Shown: positions 26,401 to 31,806, counted from the stretch's first letter. The stretch: DNA of 64,000 nucleotides from Serripes groenlandicus (GCA_031761405.1 JASEVX010000017.1:6745668-6809667), one strand, 5' to 3'. The notes: generated by a model not told the origin, from the letters alone. Made by a program: numbers and translations.

Positions 26401-27385
26401 CGGTATGGTCGAGACATGGGTTCTGCACATTGCCTTGATGAGGTAAACATCTGACCCAAGTTTCTTAGAAATCCTTCAAGCCGTCTTAGAGATATGGAGC
26501 GGACACGAAATAAAGCCTCAAACCTTTGACCTTCAAGCGTGACCGTGAACCAGTATGGTCGAGACATGGGTTCTGCACATCGCCTTGATGTGGTGAACAT
26601 CTGACCCAAGTTTCTTAGAAATCCTTCAAGCCGTCTTGGAGATATGGAGCGGACACGATTTGGGACAGACAGACAGAGACAGACATCAAGACCAAAAACA
26701 ATATATCTCCCCTGTATACCGGGGGAGACATAATTATTAAATAAGCTTTATGGCAGAAGTCAATATCCAAAGACTTTAATTTGTTTGTTTTTATGGTGTT
26801 TAACACCACTTTCAACAATTTTTCAGTTAAACCAAAACTTTACCGGTCAATTTATCCTGACACTAGCCAGACAGTTGTAATGTTAATCCCATAATCTAAA
26901 GCACTAAGGAGGGAGTCATTACTACCACTATTCAAGTCTTTGGTATGCCCAGGCATTGGATCAAACCCTTGAAGCTGAACCATATGTGTTCATGTCATGC
27001 GAATAAACTTCTGTTCTGTTATTGATATTTTCAAAGCCGTCTTCTGCAGCTTTGTTGTTTGCTGAAAACAGTTATTATGGATCTACTGCGACAGATCCTA
27101 AACAGAACTACTCATCAAACATTCATGTAATTACCAGAATATCAAGGACCATGTCATCAAATGCATATGGGTAAATATTACACCATGTATTTACCTTCTA
27201 ATTAAATAAGCCAGGATTGACGACAGATCATGTTGTTCGCTCTCGCTGTCTTCTTCCCCAGCAACAGCTCCCTCCGCACTACTAGGACCCTGGGGGGCAG
27301 GATCTTCTTGTCCAGTTTCAAGATCAAGGGAAGTGCTCATTCTACTTCGTCGTCGTCGTCGTTGTGATGAATTACTCGAACCCAT
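2248..27385 (-). CDS. DCAF11: DCAF11 (WDR23) homologue, 13 coding exons, 3' end outside window
   Basis: WD40-repeat substrate receptor of the CUL4-DDB1 E3 ubiquitin ligase; in animals it targets proteins including the NRF2/SKN-1 stress regulator (family knowledge). Exons in transcription order: 27385-27195, 18976-18885, 18034-18003, 17205-17113, 16037-15973, 11815-11715, 10273-10171, 9866-9823, 9105-8982, 7747-7690, 5340-5248, 3499-3407, 2401-2248. Every junction is GT/AG and the phases (2,1,0,0,2,1,2,1,2,0,0,0,1) join without a shift, giving 1243 coding bases (414 codons plus one base). Residues aligning with vertebrate DCAF11 include KAFCGTYSADGNIFLSAAQD, DVGWSVLDTAFR, YSSWSDC, GANDGNLYVYDRE, ILFSGGDDGLCK, VWDRRTLKED and SNSKDQTMKLWDIRK. 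The two WDxR boxes are of the DDB1-binding type. No coding exon is seen below 2248, so the C-terminal ~130 residues (last WD repeats) lie left of the window. Intron 1 alone is 8.2 kb. Confidence 0.93.
2448..2636 (-). mobile_element. Divergent TTAA-MITE relic
   Basis: Retains TTTCCCACATACAACAAAT, the internal TTTTGAGCAATTTCTTCTTT stretch and a decayed end. It abuts the acceptor of DCAF11 exon 13. Confidence 0.6.
3009..3206 (+). mobile_element. TTAA MITE, older 'CACATACAG' subfamily
   Basis: Starts TTAACCCTTTCCCACATACAG and ends GTACGTGGGAAAGGGTTA. The centre AAATTGCTCAAAATGAGCAA is palindromic. Confidence 0.85.
3407..3499 (-). CDS. DCAF11: DCAF11 exon 12
   Basis: Reads VWDRRTLKEDHPIPVGVLAG and HHDGITYIDTK. 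WDRR is a WDxR (DWD) box of the type that contacts DDB1. Phase 0 in and out. Confidence 0.96.
3620..3735 (+). mobile_element. TTAA MITE, 3' truncated
   Basis: Left end and central palindrome are present; the right half is lost. Lies in DCAF11 intron 11. Confidence 0.7.
3960..4186 (+). mobile_element. TTAA MITE, near full length
   Basis: 227 bp with TTAA at both ends. One central palindrome arm is damaged (GAGCATCTCCTTCTG). Confidence 0.9.
4342..4960. repeat. Dispersed 'CAAGAGCGCC' repeat plus two units of a ~160-bp tandem
   Basis: The first part starts CAAGAGCGCCGCAGAGCG and ends near ACTTCAAGCTAAACAAG; relatives are at 12010, 13215 and 19075. The second part repeats GGGCCATAATCCAGTC twice and ends TTGTTTACGGACGC. 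It is the same family as 29280-30525. Confidence 0.75.
4990..5215 (+). mobile_element. TTAA MITE, near full length
   Basis: 226 bp, TTAA at both ends; ends 32 bp from DCAF11 exon 11. Confidence 0.92.
5248..5340 (-). CDS. DCAF11: DCAF11 exon 11
   Basis: 31 codons, phase 0 in and out: IDAHDDDVNTVAFADNTSNI and LFSGGDDGLCK. The next exon begins VWD, completing the WD box. Intron 10 (5341-7689) holds the 10-bp minisatellite and the 161-bp tandem element. Confidence 0.96.
5430..5615. repeat. Degenerate 'TGAGCTAAACGCAAA' repeats
   Basis: The phrase TGAGCTAAACGCAAA recurs about four times in A-rich sequence in DCAF11 intron 10. Confidence 0.55.
5820..6495 (+). repeat. 161-bp tandem repeat element, four units
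   Basis: The anchor GCTGACAA recurs at 5929, 6090, 6251 and 6412, exactly 161 bp apart. Units carry GGTAATTTCTATAATTAAAG. It ends in a GC-rich tail with the inverted pair CCGTTTT / AAAACGG. Confidence 0.88.
6904..7334. repeat. 10-bp minisatellite (TGGTATGTAC)n, ~43 copies
   Basis: Uninterrupted 10-bp units with only two frequent variants (TGGTTTGTAC, TGGTAGGTAC); the AGG variants cluster at the right end. It is open in several frames, which is an artefact of the 30-bp frame period. Lies in DCAF11 intron 10. Confidence 0.98.
7351..7578 (-). mobile_element. TTAA MITE, reverse orientation
   Basis: Left TTAA is lost beside the minisatellite; right end is TATATGAGGGAAAGGGTTAA. Confidence 0.9.
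7690..7747 (-). CDS. DCAF11: DCAF11 exon 10
   Basis: Reads GANDGNLYVYDRESNQRSLK with the split glycine, almost the vertebrate GANDGCLYVFDRE blade. Phase 0 out at GTATTT. Confidence 0.95.
8158..8372 (+). mobile_element. TTAA MITE with flanking fragments
   Basis: Full copy from TTAA to TTAA. Flanked at 8085-8157 by a collapsed copy and at 8373-8424 by a right-end fragment. Confidence 0.88.
8540..8776 (+). mobile_element. TTAA MITE, full length
   Basis: 237 bp; the right end has a short GCGAAAGG duplication before GGGAAAGGGTTAA. Confidence 0.92.
8785..8965 (+). mobile_element. Old TTAA-MITE relic
   Basis: Keeps CACATGCAGACGCATTTTGA and AAGTTGTCTGTTGAAGAGTT with no intact ends; borders DCAF11 exon 9. 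Confidence 0.45.
8982..9105 (-). CDS. DCAF11: DCAF11 exon 9
   Basis: Reads IHLCNVHGDDDIHTALHLFP, then GDTSFCIFSLTFSSDNTEIL and GG. IHxCNxxGxxDxHTALxL is diagnostic. Donor GTAAGT, phase 2 out. Confidence 0.94.
9166..9395 (-). mobile_element. TTAA MITE, full length
   Basis: 230 bp, both TTAA intact, central palindrome GCATGTTTTGTGC. Confidence 0.95.
9823..9866 (-). CDS. DCAF11: DCAF11 exon 8
   Basis: 44-bp exon reading SADGNYMAYSSWSDC, equivalent to TPDGNHFLYSSWSDY in vertebrates. Acceptor TATTTCAG, donor GTAAGT. Confidence 0.92.
9908..10106 (+). mobile_element. TTAA MITE, deletion in left arm
   Basis: About 35 bp including GACGCCTCTGCAGCAGAC are missing on the left; the right end is complete. 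Confidence 0.88.
10171..10273 (-). CDS. DCAF11: DCAF11 exon 7
   Basis: Reads DQNIRIYDTKDDEFRLFKTI and RAKDVGWSVLDTAF, nearly identical to the vertebrate second blade (KARDVGWSVLDVAF). Phase 1 in, phase 2 out; donor GTAGGG. Confidence 0.95.
10460..10688 (-). mobile_element. Rearranged TTAA-MITE fragments
   Basis: A left-end piece at 10467, CTGCAGCAGATG at 10551, and an intact right end finishing GAGGGAAAGGGTTAA. Confidence 0.65.
10920..11265 (+). repeat. Degenerate ~110-bp tandem units
   Basis: The phrase TTTGGTAACTCCAGG occurs at about 10930 and 11020, and a decayed TTTGGAAACCCCTGG at about 11180, each followed by A-rich sequence and AGGTCAAAATCAAGG-like text. It looks like a small tandem-bearing element in DCAF11 intron 6. 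Confidence 0.5.
11389..11603 (-). mobile_element. tRNA-derived SINE
   Basis: On the minus strand the head (from 11603) has a box-A-like ACCTCAGTTGGTAGCAATG and a box-B-like GAGTTGGAACCC. The 3' tail reads GGTGTAAAACAGCATTC followed by A-rich sequence, as in the copies at 26778 and 28513. Confidence 0.72.
11715..11815 (-). CDS. DCAF11: DCAF11 exon 6, first WD repeat
   Basis: Reads YLPNSCDTIAHYQQKAFCGT and YSADGNIFLSAAQ; QKAFCGxYSxDGxIFxSAxQD is a signature of the family. Donor is GTCAGT; ends in phase 1. Confidence 0.93.
11951..12004. mobile_element. TTAA-MITE left-end fragment
   Basis: Starts TTAACCTTTTCCAACATACA and is cut by the CAAGAGCGCC repeat that begins at 12009. Confidence 0.6.
12009..12245 (+). 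repeat. Dispersed 'CAAGAGCGCC' repeat
   Basis: From ACAAGAGCGCCACAAG to a T-run and TTTGAACTAAAA, with internal GAGTTATGAGGTAAGGTTAA. Parallel copies at 13215-13460 and 19075-19260 show it is one family of about 240 bp. Confidence 0.75.
12689..12840. repeat. 150-bp near-perfect hairpin
   Basis: Arms of about 70 bp pair around AAGAGGC: GATTTCTTAAATTCGTCTCG on one side matches the reverse complement of the other (CTAGACTCATTTAAGAAATC), and GTTATTAACC is mirrored by GGTTAATAAC. It may be the end of a foldback element starting near 12340. Confidence 0.8.
12918..13147 (+). mobile_element. TTAA MITE, full length
   Basis: 230 bp, TTAA on both sides, left end CTCTTTCCC. Confidence 0.94.
13215..13462 (+). 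repeat. Dispersed 'CAAGAGCGCC' repeat
   Basis: Starts AACAAGAGCGCCACAAGC; shares ATTATTCCTAGAAGCATGTG with the copy at 12009. Confidence 0.75.
13509..13732 (-). mobile_element. TTAA MITE, older subfamily
   Basis: TTAATCCTTTCCCACATACAA at the left; right end decayed to TGTTGGAAAAGG. Confidence 0.8.
13779..13990 (+). mobile_element. TTAA MITE, older subfamily
   Basis: Left CACTTTCCCACATACAGAC; right GCATGTGGGATATGGTTAA. Confidence 0.8.
14045..14252 (+). mobile_element. TTAA MITE
   Basis: Left end lacks the CACATACAG segment; right end TGGGAAAGGGTTAA runs into an A-tract. Confidence 0.82.
14421..14636 (+). mobile_element. TTAA MITE, 'CACCTGCAGACG' variant
   Basis: 216 bp; left TTAACCGTTTCCCACCTGCA and right TATGTGGGAAAGAGTTAA. 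Its end GATTTGTTGTATGTGGGAAA is close to the sequence amplified in the 48-bp satellite. Confidence 0.86.
14710..15003. mobile_element. Two TTAA-MITE fragments
   Basis: A right half (14710-14817) and a shortened copy (14837-15003) starting TTAACCCTTTCCCACATACA. Confidence 0.7.
15117..15330 (+). mobile_element. Decayed TTAA MITE
   Basis: CCCCTTTCCCACATACATCA at left and CTTCAGCTGCAGATATGTC near the right; A-tract insertion in between. Confidence 0.65.
15491..15720 (+). mobile_element. TTAA MITE, reference full-length copy (230 bp)
   Basis: This is the most numerous repeat of the window: about 45 recognisable copies plus fragments on both strands. It opens TTAACCCTTTCCCTCATATA and closes CGTATGAGGGAAAGGGTTAA. 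TTAA target duplication and CCC-type termini fit a piggyBac-type (less likely Kolobok-type) transposase acting in trans. The two halves are diverged inverted copies of each other: TCTGCAGCAGACGGC near the left and GTCGTCTGCTGCAGA near the right, with TTTTGAAAACATAGTGACAA versus TTGACAAAATATGTTCAAA inside. The centre is a perfect palindrome around GCACAAAACGTGC, so the whole unit can fold back. It codes for nothing. Orientation is called plus when GACGCCTCTGCAGCAGAC is at the left. Confidence 0.95.
15973..16037 (-). CDS. DCAF11: DCAF11 exon 5
   Basis: Reads RQTGIGKQIKFGAGHRCVLN and ends in phase 2 at GTAAGT. The acceptor ATTTACAG follows a short TA microsatellite. It continues into the conserved 'YLPN' motif of the next exon. 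Confidence 0.82.
16397..16630. mobile_element. TA-flanked palindromic MITE
   Basis: TCGAGGGCTTGGCGTGAAA at the left is mirrored by TTTCACGCCAAGCCCTCGA at the right, with TA on both outer sides, as in Tc1/mariner-type insertions. The centre is a second hairpin (TTAGGTGCCATTG / CAATGGCACCTAA). Confidence 0.88.
16631..17112. other. Intron 4 of DCAF11; tRNA-like fragment
   Basis: Mostly AT-rich unique sequence. At about 17025-17080 the minus strand reads GTGGTTTAGTGGTAGAGTG, a box-A-like tRNA head with no clear box B: probably a SINE remnant. Confidence 0.4.
17113..17205 (-). CDS. DCAF11: DCAF11 exon 4
   Basis: 31 codons, phase 0 on both sides: ENSIYEEILLKSGRSNAF, then DKSYSSVPHMLYG. The SxPxML segment aligns with the family's FPRML. 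Acceptor CTCTCCAG, donor GTAAGT. Confidence 0.82.
17337..17566 (+). mobile_element. TTAA MITE, full length
   Basis: 230 bp, TTAA at both ends, right end GTATGTGTGGGAAATGGTTAA. Confidence 0.93.
17765..17975. repeat. Degenerate ~33-50-bp repeats
   Basis: AAAAGTACATAAGTCATTTG and similar phrases recur about six times before DCAF11 exon 3. Confidence 0.6.
18003..18034 (-). CDS. DCAF11: DCAF11 exon 3 (32-bp micro-exon)
   Basis: Reads PDLNPDTSEIK once the split codon is joined, resembling the NPPVDxTPDTxE region of vertebrate DCAF11. Acceptor CTTTTCAG and donor GTATGT. It is supported chiefly because it alone makes the phases of exons 2 and 4 agree. Confidence 0.75.
18204..18432 (+). mobile_element. 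TTAA MITE, 'CACCTGCAGATG' variant
   Basis: 229 bp; the right end carries GTCGTCTGCTGCAGATTTGT then TGTATGTAGGTAAGGGTTAA, the segment most like the 48-bp satellite monomer. Confidence 0.92.
18511..18741 (+). mobile_element. TTAA MITE, full length
   Basis: 231 bp, TTAA at both ends. A right-half fragment follows at 18763-18845, just before DCAF11 exon 2. Confidence 0.93.
18885..18976 (-). CDS. DCAF11: DCAF11 exon 2
   Basis: Completes a serine codon, then reads GQVRIMRSDTSHDSCSEDEE and DYFQPRRPPE; acidic and low-complexity as in the N-terminal linker of the family. Acceptor TTTTCAG, donor GTGAGT, leaving phase 1. Confidence 0.88.
19075..19262 (+). repeat. Dispersed 'CAAGAGCGCC' repeat, truncated
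   Basis: AACAAGGGCGCCGCAGAGCA at the left, GAGTTATGAGGTAAGGTTAA in the middle; shorter than the copies at 12009 and 13215. Confidence 0.7.
19263..19997. other. Intron 1 of DCAF11, no clear feature
   Basis: Contains a G-rich tract (GGGGGAGGGGTGGGGTTGG at 19339) and a MITE right-end stub near 19724; otherwise nothing recognised. Confidence 0.4.
19998..20256. repeat. 119-bp tandem duplication of a MITE right half
   Basis: AGGAACATTCCATGATGCGC starts at 19998 and again at 20117 with almost no differences, so the duplication is recent. Both carry GCAATTTCTCCTTTTGCC and CTATCTGCAGCAGATT. Confidence 0.9.
20322..20548 (+). mobile_element. TTAA MITE
   Basis: Left end changed to TTTACCCTCTCCCTC; right end shortened to GAATTGTTTGAGGGAAAGGG. 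A second truncated copy fills 20550-20672. Confidence 0.88.
20738..20967 (-). mobile_element. TTAA MITE, full length
   Basis: 230 bp with intact TTAA. Nearly identical to 23508, 31968 and 32610 (GCACGTTTTGTGC centre): a young subfamily. Confidence 0.95.
21214..21443 (-). mobile_element. TTAA MITE, full length
   Basis: 230 bp; left TTAA mutated to TGAA. A truncated older copy follows at 21444-21550. Confidence 0.93.
21551..22044. other. Intron 1 of DCAF11, no clear feature
   Basis: AT-rich sequence without recognisable repeat or coding signal. Confidence 0.4.
22045..22172 (-). mobile_element. tRNA-like SINE head
   Basis: Minus strand reads ATGGTCAAGTGGTCAATAAC and then ACAGGTTCGATCCCAA, box-A- and box-B-like elements at tRNA spacing. 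No clear tail. Confidence 0.55.
22222..22730 (+). mobile_element. 'TAGCTCACCTG' hairpin-headed element in a MITE stub
   Basis: A MITE left end (22222-22278) is broken by an element opening TTAGCTCACCTGTGC with an imperfect hairpin (CACCTGTGC..GCTCAAGGTG), then GTCCGTCGTCC and about two degenerate ~150-bp units (CTTGTTAACACTC repeated at about 22369 and 22504). Same family as 52152-52810. Confidence 0.65.
22731..23039. mobile_element. Two TTAA MITEs sharing one TTAA
   Basis: A right half in minus orientation (22731-22814) is directly followed by a full older-type copy in plus orientation (22811-23039); the TTAA at 22811-22814 serves both. Confidence 0.86.
23281..23511 (+). mobile_element. TTAA MITE
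   Basis: Full length, mixed older-type right half, ends GGGAAAGCGTTAA. Confidence 0.92.
23508..23737 (-). mobile_element. TTAA MITE, back to back with previous copy
   Basis: 230 bp, young subfamily; its left TTAA is the right TTAA of the copy at 23281. Confidence 0.95.
23944..24173 (-). mobile_element. TTAA MITE, full length
   Basis: 230 bp, TTAA at both ends, centre GCTCGTTTTGAGC. Confidence 0.95.
24334..26736. mobile_element. 2.4-kb element with opposed 156-bp tandem arrays
   Basis: Both ends read TAATTATGTCTCCCCC inward and contain the hairpin CCCCTGTATACAGGGG (right copy slightly changed), followed inward by GTCTGTCTGTCC-type microsatellites. The left array (24423-25070) has four complete 156-bp units in plus orientation and part of a fifth; the right array (25235-26660) has about ten units of 147-158 bp in minus orientation. 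Between them (25073-25135) lies an inverted copy of 24223-24286 (AACATTCCAACCTATAAA and its complement). 156 bp is 52 codons, which explains the long open frames reading KGLRLYFVSAPYLQDGLKDF: these are not genes. Type: non-autonomous Helentron/pearl-like tandem-bearing element (inference). Confidence 0.85.
26778..27000 (-). mobile_element. tRNA-derived SINE
   Basis: Minus-strand head with GGGTTTGATCCAATGCC (box-B-like), tail GGTGTTAAACACCATAAAAA followed by CAAACAAATT. Same tail as the copy at 28513. Confidence 0.7.
27195..27385 (-). CDS. DCAF11: DCAF11 exon 1 (start codon)
   Basis: Encodes MGSSNSSQRRRRRSRM, then an acidic stretch (EEDSESEQ) and DLSSILAYLIR, which matches the conserved 'DLxxxLAYLxRRGQVR' segment of the family. 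Ends in phase 2 at a GTAAAT donor. The start is chosen because MGSxNSS is conserved at the vertebrate N-terminus. Gly2 with Ser6 fits an N-myristoylation signal, followed by five arginines. Confidence 0.92.
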
Positions 27386-27585
27386 GAAATCATTCTTGTG
27401 TCATTTGATTGGTCTTGTGATAGATGCGAGCAATAAAGCTGTTAATAGAAAACACACTTTGAGCCATACTGTGAGAAAACACTTTGTACCCCTTCTTCTG
27501 ATGCAGACAACTTCTGTGTCAATATTTATTAATCATTCTAAAGTTGTTCTAATTCATAATCTCAAAGTAACACAAGTTTTAAGTC
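27386..27585. promoter_or_regulatory. Presumed DCAF11 5' flank
   Basis: Sequence directly upstream of the DCAF11 ATG. A CCAAT box (GACCAATC on the minus strand, near 27410) is the only promoter-like motif seen. Confidence 0.35.
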
Positions 27586-27808
27586 TTAACCTTTTCCGCT
27601 ATATAGACGTTTTTTGACGCCTCTGCAGCAGGCCACTATTGAAAAACATGTGACGAAAGCAGAAATTACTCAAAACGAGCAATTTCTACATTTGCAACAA
27701 TGTTTTCAACTTTCTTCAGCAATTATACCTTTAGTTATAGAGATTTTCCATATTTTTGCCTAGAAGTTTTCAAAGTCGTTGCAGATTTGTTGTATTGGGG
27801 AAAGGGTT
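27586..27808 (+). mobile_element. TTAA MITE, older subfamily
   Basis: TTAACCTTTTCCGCTATATAG at left, GTATTGGGGAAAGGGTT at right. A truncated older copy lies at 27912-28030. Confidence 0.85.
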
Positions 27809-28194
27809 GGCAATACTCGTTGATTTTAGAATTAGAACACACAGAAGACGACTTTTTTAAAACAGTGTGGGAAAGGATATTTAATTTTATGGCTTACATG
27901 TAGTACATTTTAAACTCTTTCCTACATGTAGATGCATTTTGATGCATCTTCAGCAGACGACTTTTGTCACACTGTTTTCAACTCAAGTCAACAATTATAC
28001 TCTTTAATATATAAAGAATTTCCATACATTCGCTGAGATGCTTACATGGGGTTAAGAAAGTCTATGCAAATATGATGAGAAATGTGTAAAATTTTATTTT
28101 TATATACAATATATATACAAAGCTCTAGTACAGATTTCTGTCAACAACTGTGATTCTATTTTTTTTTCCTGCATAATAAATCAATTTAGTTTAG

Positions 28195-28385
28195 CCCTTT
28201 CCCATTTGTAGACGCATTCTGACGCATCTGGAGCAGACGACTTTTGAAAACACCGTGACAAAAGGAGAAATTGCTCAAGACGAGCAATTTCACCTTTTGC
28301 AACAATGTTTTCAATTTTGTTTCAGTAATTGTACTTTCATTAAAAGAGCTTTTTCATGTTTTTGCATGATTGTTTTCAAAGTCGT
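28195..28385 (+). mobile_element. TTAA MITE, 3' truncated
   Basis: Starts AGCCCTTTCCCATTTGTAGA; stops at TTTTCAAAGTCG. Confidence 0.78.
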
Positions 28386-28512
28386 TATATAATTACTTTA
28401 GGTGCTACTTATTTTTTAGAGAAAATCCAAAATGTTTGTAAATGAAAGTTGTGCAGCATTCTATGGCCATAAATAATGATTTTAATAATGAAAGATTAGA
28501 CGATGATGCCAA

Positions 28513-28745
28513 GCCCCGGTAGCTAAATCAGTAGTGACGCGGGCTGTCAATCCGAGGGTTGTGAGTTCGTATCCCAGCTCGGCCAACATTTTTTCTGACG
28601 TTTGACCAATAGGCTGTATAACAGTCAATGTGGAAAAGCAGCTTGGAAAGTATTTTGTGTTGTGTACTGGTGTTGGAAAACCAGGAAGCGCATGAGTCGG
28701 GGAACTGAAACTGTTGAAAACGGCGTTAAATCCCAATAAATCAAT
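28513..28745 (+). mobile_element. tRNA-derived SINE
   Basis: The head GCCCCGGTAGCTAAATCAGT with GAGTTCGTATCCCAGCTCGG shows tRNA-like A and B boxes and the loop sequence CTGTCAA (Asp-like anticodon GTC). The 3' tail is GGCGTTAAATCCCAATAAAT. Too degenerate in the acceptor stem to be a tRNA gene. Confidence 0.8.
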
Positions 28746-29020
28746 TAGACAATGATGATGTTTAATTCATGTTTTTTGCATGATGACAATATATATCAAA
28801 TTCTCATTGTTGTTGTCTATTATGATGTACGGAAAATAATAATAAATAAATATAAATAGGATATTTTATACCCTCAATGACTTTTTTTTTTAAAATTATT
28901 TCTTATGAATATTAGTGAATGAAAATTATACTGCACTTCTACATTCATAAATATAGAATAAGAACATAATTGACAAGACAACAATAATTTCCAATCCATA
29001 TGTTCTTGCATGACCATTAT

Positions 29021-29162
29021 TTAACCCTTTCCCTCATATAAACGCTTTCGGACACCTCTGCAGCAGATGGCTTTTAGAAAACATAGTGACAAAAGAAAAA
29101 ATTGCACAATTGCAAAATTGCAGTCGTCTGCTGCAGAATTGTCGTAAGAGGGAAAGGGTTAA
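29021..29162 (+). mobile_element. TTAA MITE, internal deletion (142 bp)
   Basis: Both ends and TTAAs intact; the middle is collapsed to GCACAATTGCAAAATTGCAG. Confidence 0.93.
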
Positions 29163-29223
29163 AACATCCAAAATGACAGCCCCCTTTCGCGAGTTTTGAC
29201 TTGTTCAGAAGGATTCATAGGTT

Positions 29224-29280
29224 ATCCCTTTCCCTCATACTACAATTCTGCAGCAGACGACTTTGAACGTATTTTGTCAA
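29224..29280 (-). mobile_element. TTAA MITE, broken by next element
   Basis: Left end CCCTTTCCCTCATACTACAA stops abruptly at ATTTTGTCAAACAAGAGGCC, where the 160-bp tandem element begins. Confidence 0.85.
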
Positions 29281-30525
29281 ACAAGAGGCCCACGAGGGCC
29301 TATGCTCTACTGGTATGGTTCTTTGGTCATTTTCAATCCAGAGCATGTATGTATGGTGAAGATCGGATAGTAAATGGAGGCTCTTTTGTGTTCACAAGCT
29401 GTATTATAGCAATTTTTACAATTTCATGGGCCATAATCCAGTCTTGCATGGGCGGATCTAGCTGGTTTTCAAAAGGAACCAAGCTCTCATCAATATTTAA
29501 CTACTATCTAAGTTTGGTGAAGATCAGATAGTAAATGGAGCCTCTATTGTGTTCACATGCTCAATTATAGCAATTTGGACAATTTCAAGGGCCATAATCC
29601 AGTCTTGCATGGGCGGATCTGTCTGGTTTACGAAAAGGAACCGAGCTCTCATGGATATCTTACTACTGTATAAGTTTGGTTGAGATACAATCAAAAGTGA
29701 AGACTGTATCATGTTAACAAGCTCTTTTATAGCCATTTCAAGGGCCATAATCCAGTCATGCATGGGCAGATCTGGCTGGTTTTCGAAAGGAACCGAGCTC
29801 TCATGGATATCTAACTACTATAAGTTTGGTTCAGATACAATCAAACGTGAAGACTGTATCGTGTTAACAAGCTCTTTTATAGCAATTTTGACCATTTCAA
29901 GGGCCATAATCCAGTCATGCATTGGCGGATCTGGCTGGTTTTCGAAAGGAACCGAGCTCTCATGGATATCTAACTACTATATAAGTTTGGTTCAGATACA
30001 ATCAAACGTGAAGACTGTATCGTGTTAACAAGCTCTTTTATAGCAATTTTGACCATTTCAAGGGCCATAATCCAGTCATGCATGGGTGGATCTGGCTGGT
30101 TTTCGAAAGGAACCGAGCTCTCATAGATATCTAACTACTGTATAAGTTTGGTTGAGATACAATCAAAAGTGAAGACTGTATCGTGTTAACAAGCTCTTTT
30201 ATAGCAATTTTGACCATTTCAAGGGCCATAATCCAGTTATGCATGGGCGGATCTGGCTGGTTTTCGAACGGAACCGAGCTCTCATGGATATCTAACTACT
30301 GTATAAGTTTAGTTGAGATACAATCAAAAGTGAAGACTGTATCGTGTTAACAAGCTCTTTATAGCAATTTTGACCATTTCAAGGGCCATAATCCAGTCAT
30401 GCATGGGCGGATCTGGCTGGTTTTCGAAAGGAACCGAGCTCTCATGGATATCTAACTACTGTATAAGTTTGGTTGAGATACAATCAAAAGTGAAGACTGT
30501 ATCGTGTTAACAAGAAATTGTTTAC
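29280..30525 (+). repeat. 160-bp tandem-repeat element, seven units
   Basis: Opens ACAAGAGGCCCACGAGGGCC. GGCCATAATCCAGT recurs at 29429, 29590, 29743, 29902, 30063, 30224 and 30384. It ends AAATTGTTTACGGACGG. A two-unit relative is at 4500-4960. Confidence 0.9.
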
Positions 30526-30600
30526 GGACGGACTCGAACTCGCGTCCATAAATAGTCCATGCTTAGAAGTTCTACACGCTCTGCATTACACCACGGTACT
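30525..30600 (-). other. tRNA-like sequence
   Basis: Minus strand reads TGGTGTAATGCAGAGCGTGT (box-A-like) and GCGAGTTCGAGTCCGTCC (box B) at normal spacing. The acceptor ends do not pair, so this is a pseudo-tRNA or SINE head, not a scored tRNA. Confidence 0.5.
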
Positions 30601-31165
30601 TTGATACAACGTATGAGCGTTACTTTCGTATATATATTAAGCTAACTGAATGCGCGCGTATGTAAACCATGATCTATAATTAGAAAGCCTCTTTGATCAT
30701 CGTTATTATGTTGGAAAAAGGAGAAACAACGGCGATGCGAGCGTTTAAAATGCACACTGACTATTTCACTGAGCTCTGCGTAGTGGCATATTTGTGAGAT
30801 TAACATTGTTCTATACAGCGTGGGGTCGACTTCTAGTGAATGGGCATACGACTAAAATTCATACTCGTGCCTTATACGTACCTGCCGACAAATGAAATAT
30901 ATATGCGCGTACTGTTAATTTGATATTTTCTAGATTGATTATCTATGATGATTCGATAGTATAATTATGACTTCACTGTATTGAAATAACACGTAGAAGT
31001 CATTTTAATATCGAAAAAATACAAGGACTATTTAGGTGCAGCGAATGTGTATTCTAAGCGGAAGTGTAGTTTAACCGTGACTTCCGGAAAAAAACACGAT
31101 CGCGTTAACTGTATTATTTTTTGAGAAAAAATAATTCGTTAAAAATTACTTTTATAGGAATAAAA
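30601..31165. other. Intergenic, no clear feature
   Basis: Higher in CpG than its neighbours (GCGCGCGT, ACGATCGCGTT). No coding similarity, terminal repeats or tandem structure seen. Confidence 0.4.
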
Positions 31166-31410
31166 AGTCACAATGTTTTCAAAAGTTATCTGCTGCAGAT
31201 GTGTCATAATCTACAAGCGTGGGAAAAGGTTAAAATCATCAAGATAAAAATATGGAAAATCTCTATAAATGAAAGTAACATAATTGAATAGAGCTGAAAA
31301 TCTTGTAGCAGATAAAGATATTGCACAATACGAACAATTCCTCCATTTGCTAAGTTATTTTCATAAACTGTTGGATGCAAATCAATGCTTCCGAACTTGT
31401 AAGTCGGAAC
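31166..31410. mobile_element. TTAA-MITE fragments
   Basis: A right end at 31166-31232 and a decayed piece to about 31410; both keep CTGCTGCAGA or its decay products. Confidence 0.6.
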
Positions 31411-31585
31411 ACGGTTAAAATGCTGTCATGGAGAGTAAACTGTTGACGTCATGATACTTTAAACAGGTATATAAAATGCAGTCATGGTGAGTAAACTGTT
31501 GACGGCATGATACTGTAAAACAGTAAACATGTTCCTATAAATGACACCAGTCAATGACTTGCATGTATTCATGTATGATTGGTAT

Positions 31586-31806
31586 AAATCCTTTCCCTTA
31601 TATAGCCGCTTTTCTGACACCTCTGCAGCAGACGACTTTTGAAAACATTGAGACAAAAGGTGAAATTGCTCAGAATGAGCAATTTCTCCTTTTGCCCCAT
31701 TGTTTTCAACTTTATACAATTATCATACTTTCATTTATCAAGTTATTATATATATTAGTCATGTTGAGTTCAAAGTCGTCTGCTGCAGTATTGTGGGAAA
31801 GGGTTT
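31586..31806 (+). mobile_element. TTAA MITE
   Basis: Left AATCCTTTCCCTTATATAGC; right end shortened to GCAGTATTGTGGGAAAGGGTT. Confidence 0.85.

Noticed and set aside
24424..26609. Open frames of 70-226 codons on both strands (KGLRLYFVSAPYLQDGLKDF type)
   Set aside because: They follow the 156-bp (52-codon) tandem unit of a mobile element, occur on both strands and lack any domain or splice context.
28513..28586. Possible tRNA-Asp gene
   Set aside because: A and B boxes are present but the acceptor and D stems do not pair well, and the sequence continues into a SINE tail.
30525..30600. Possible tRNA gene on the minus strand
   Set aside because: Good box B, but the 5' and 3' acceptor strands are not complementary.
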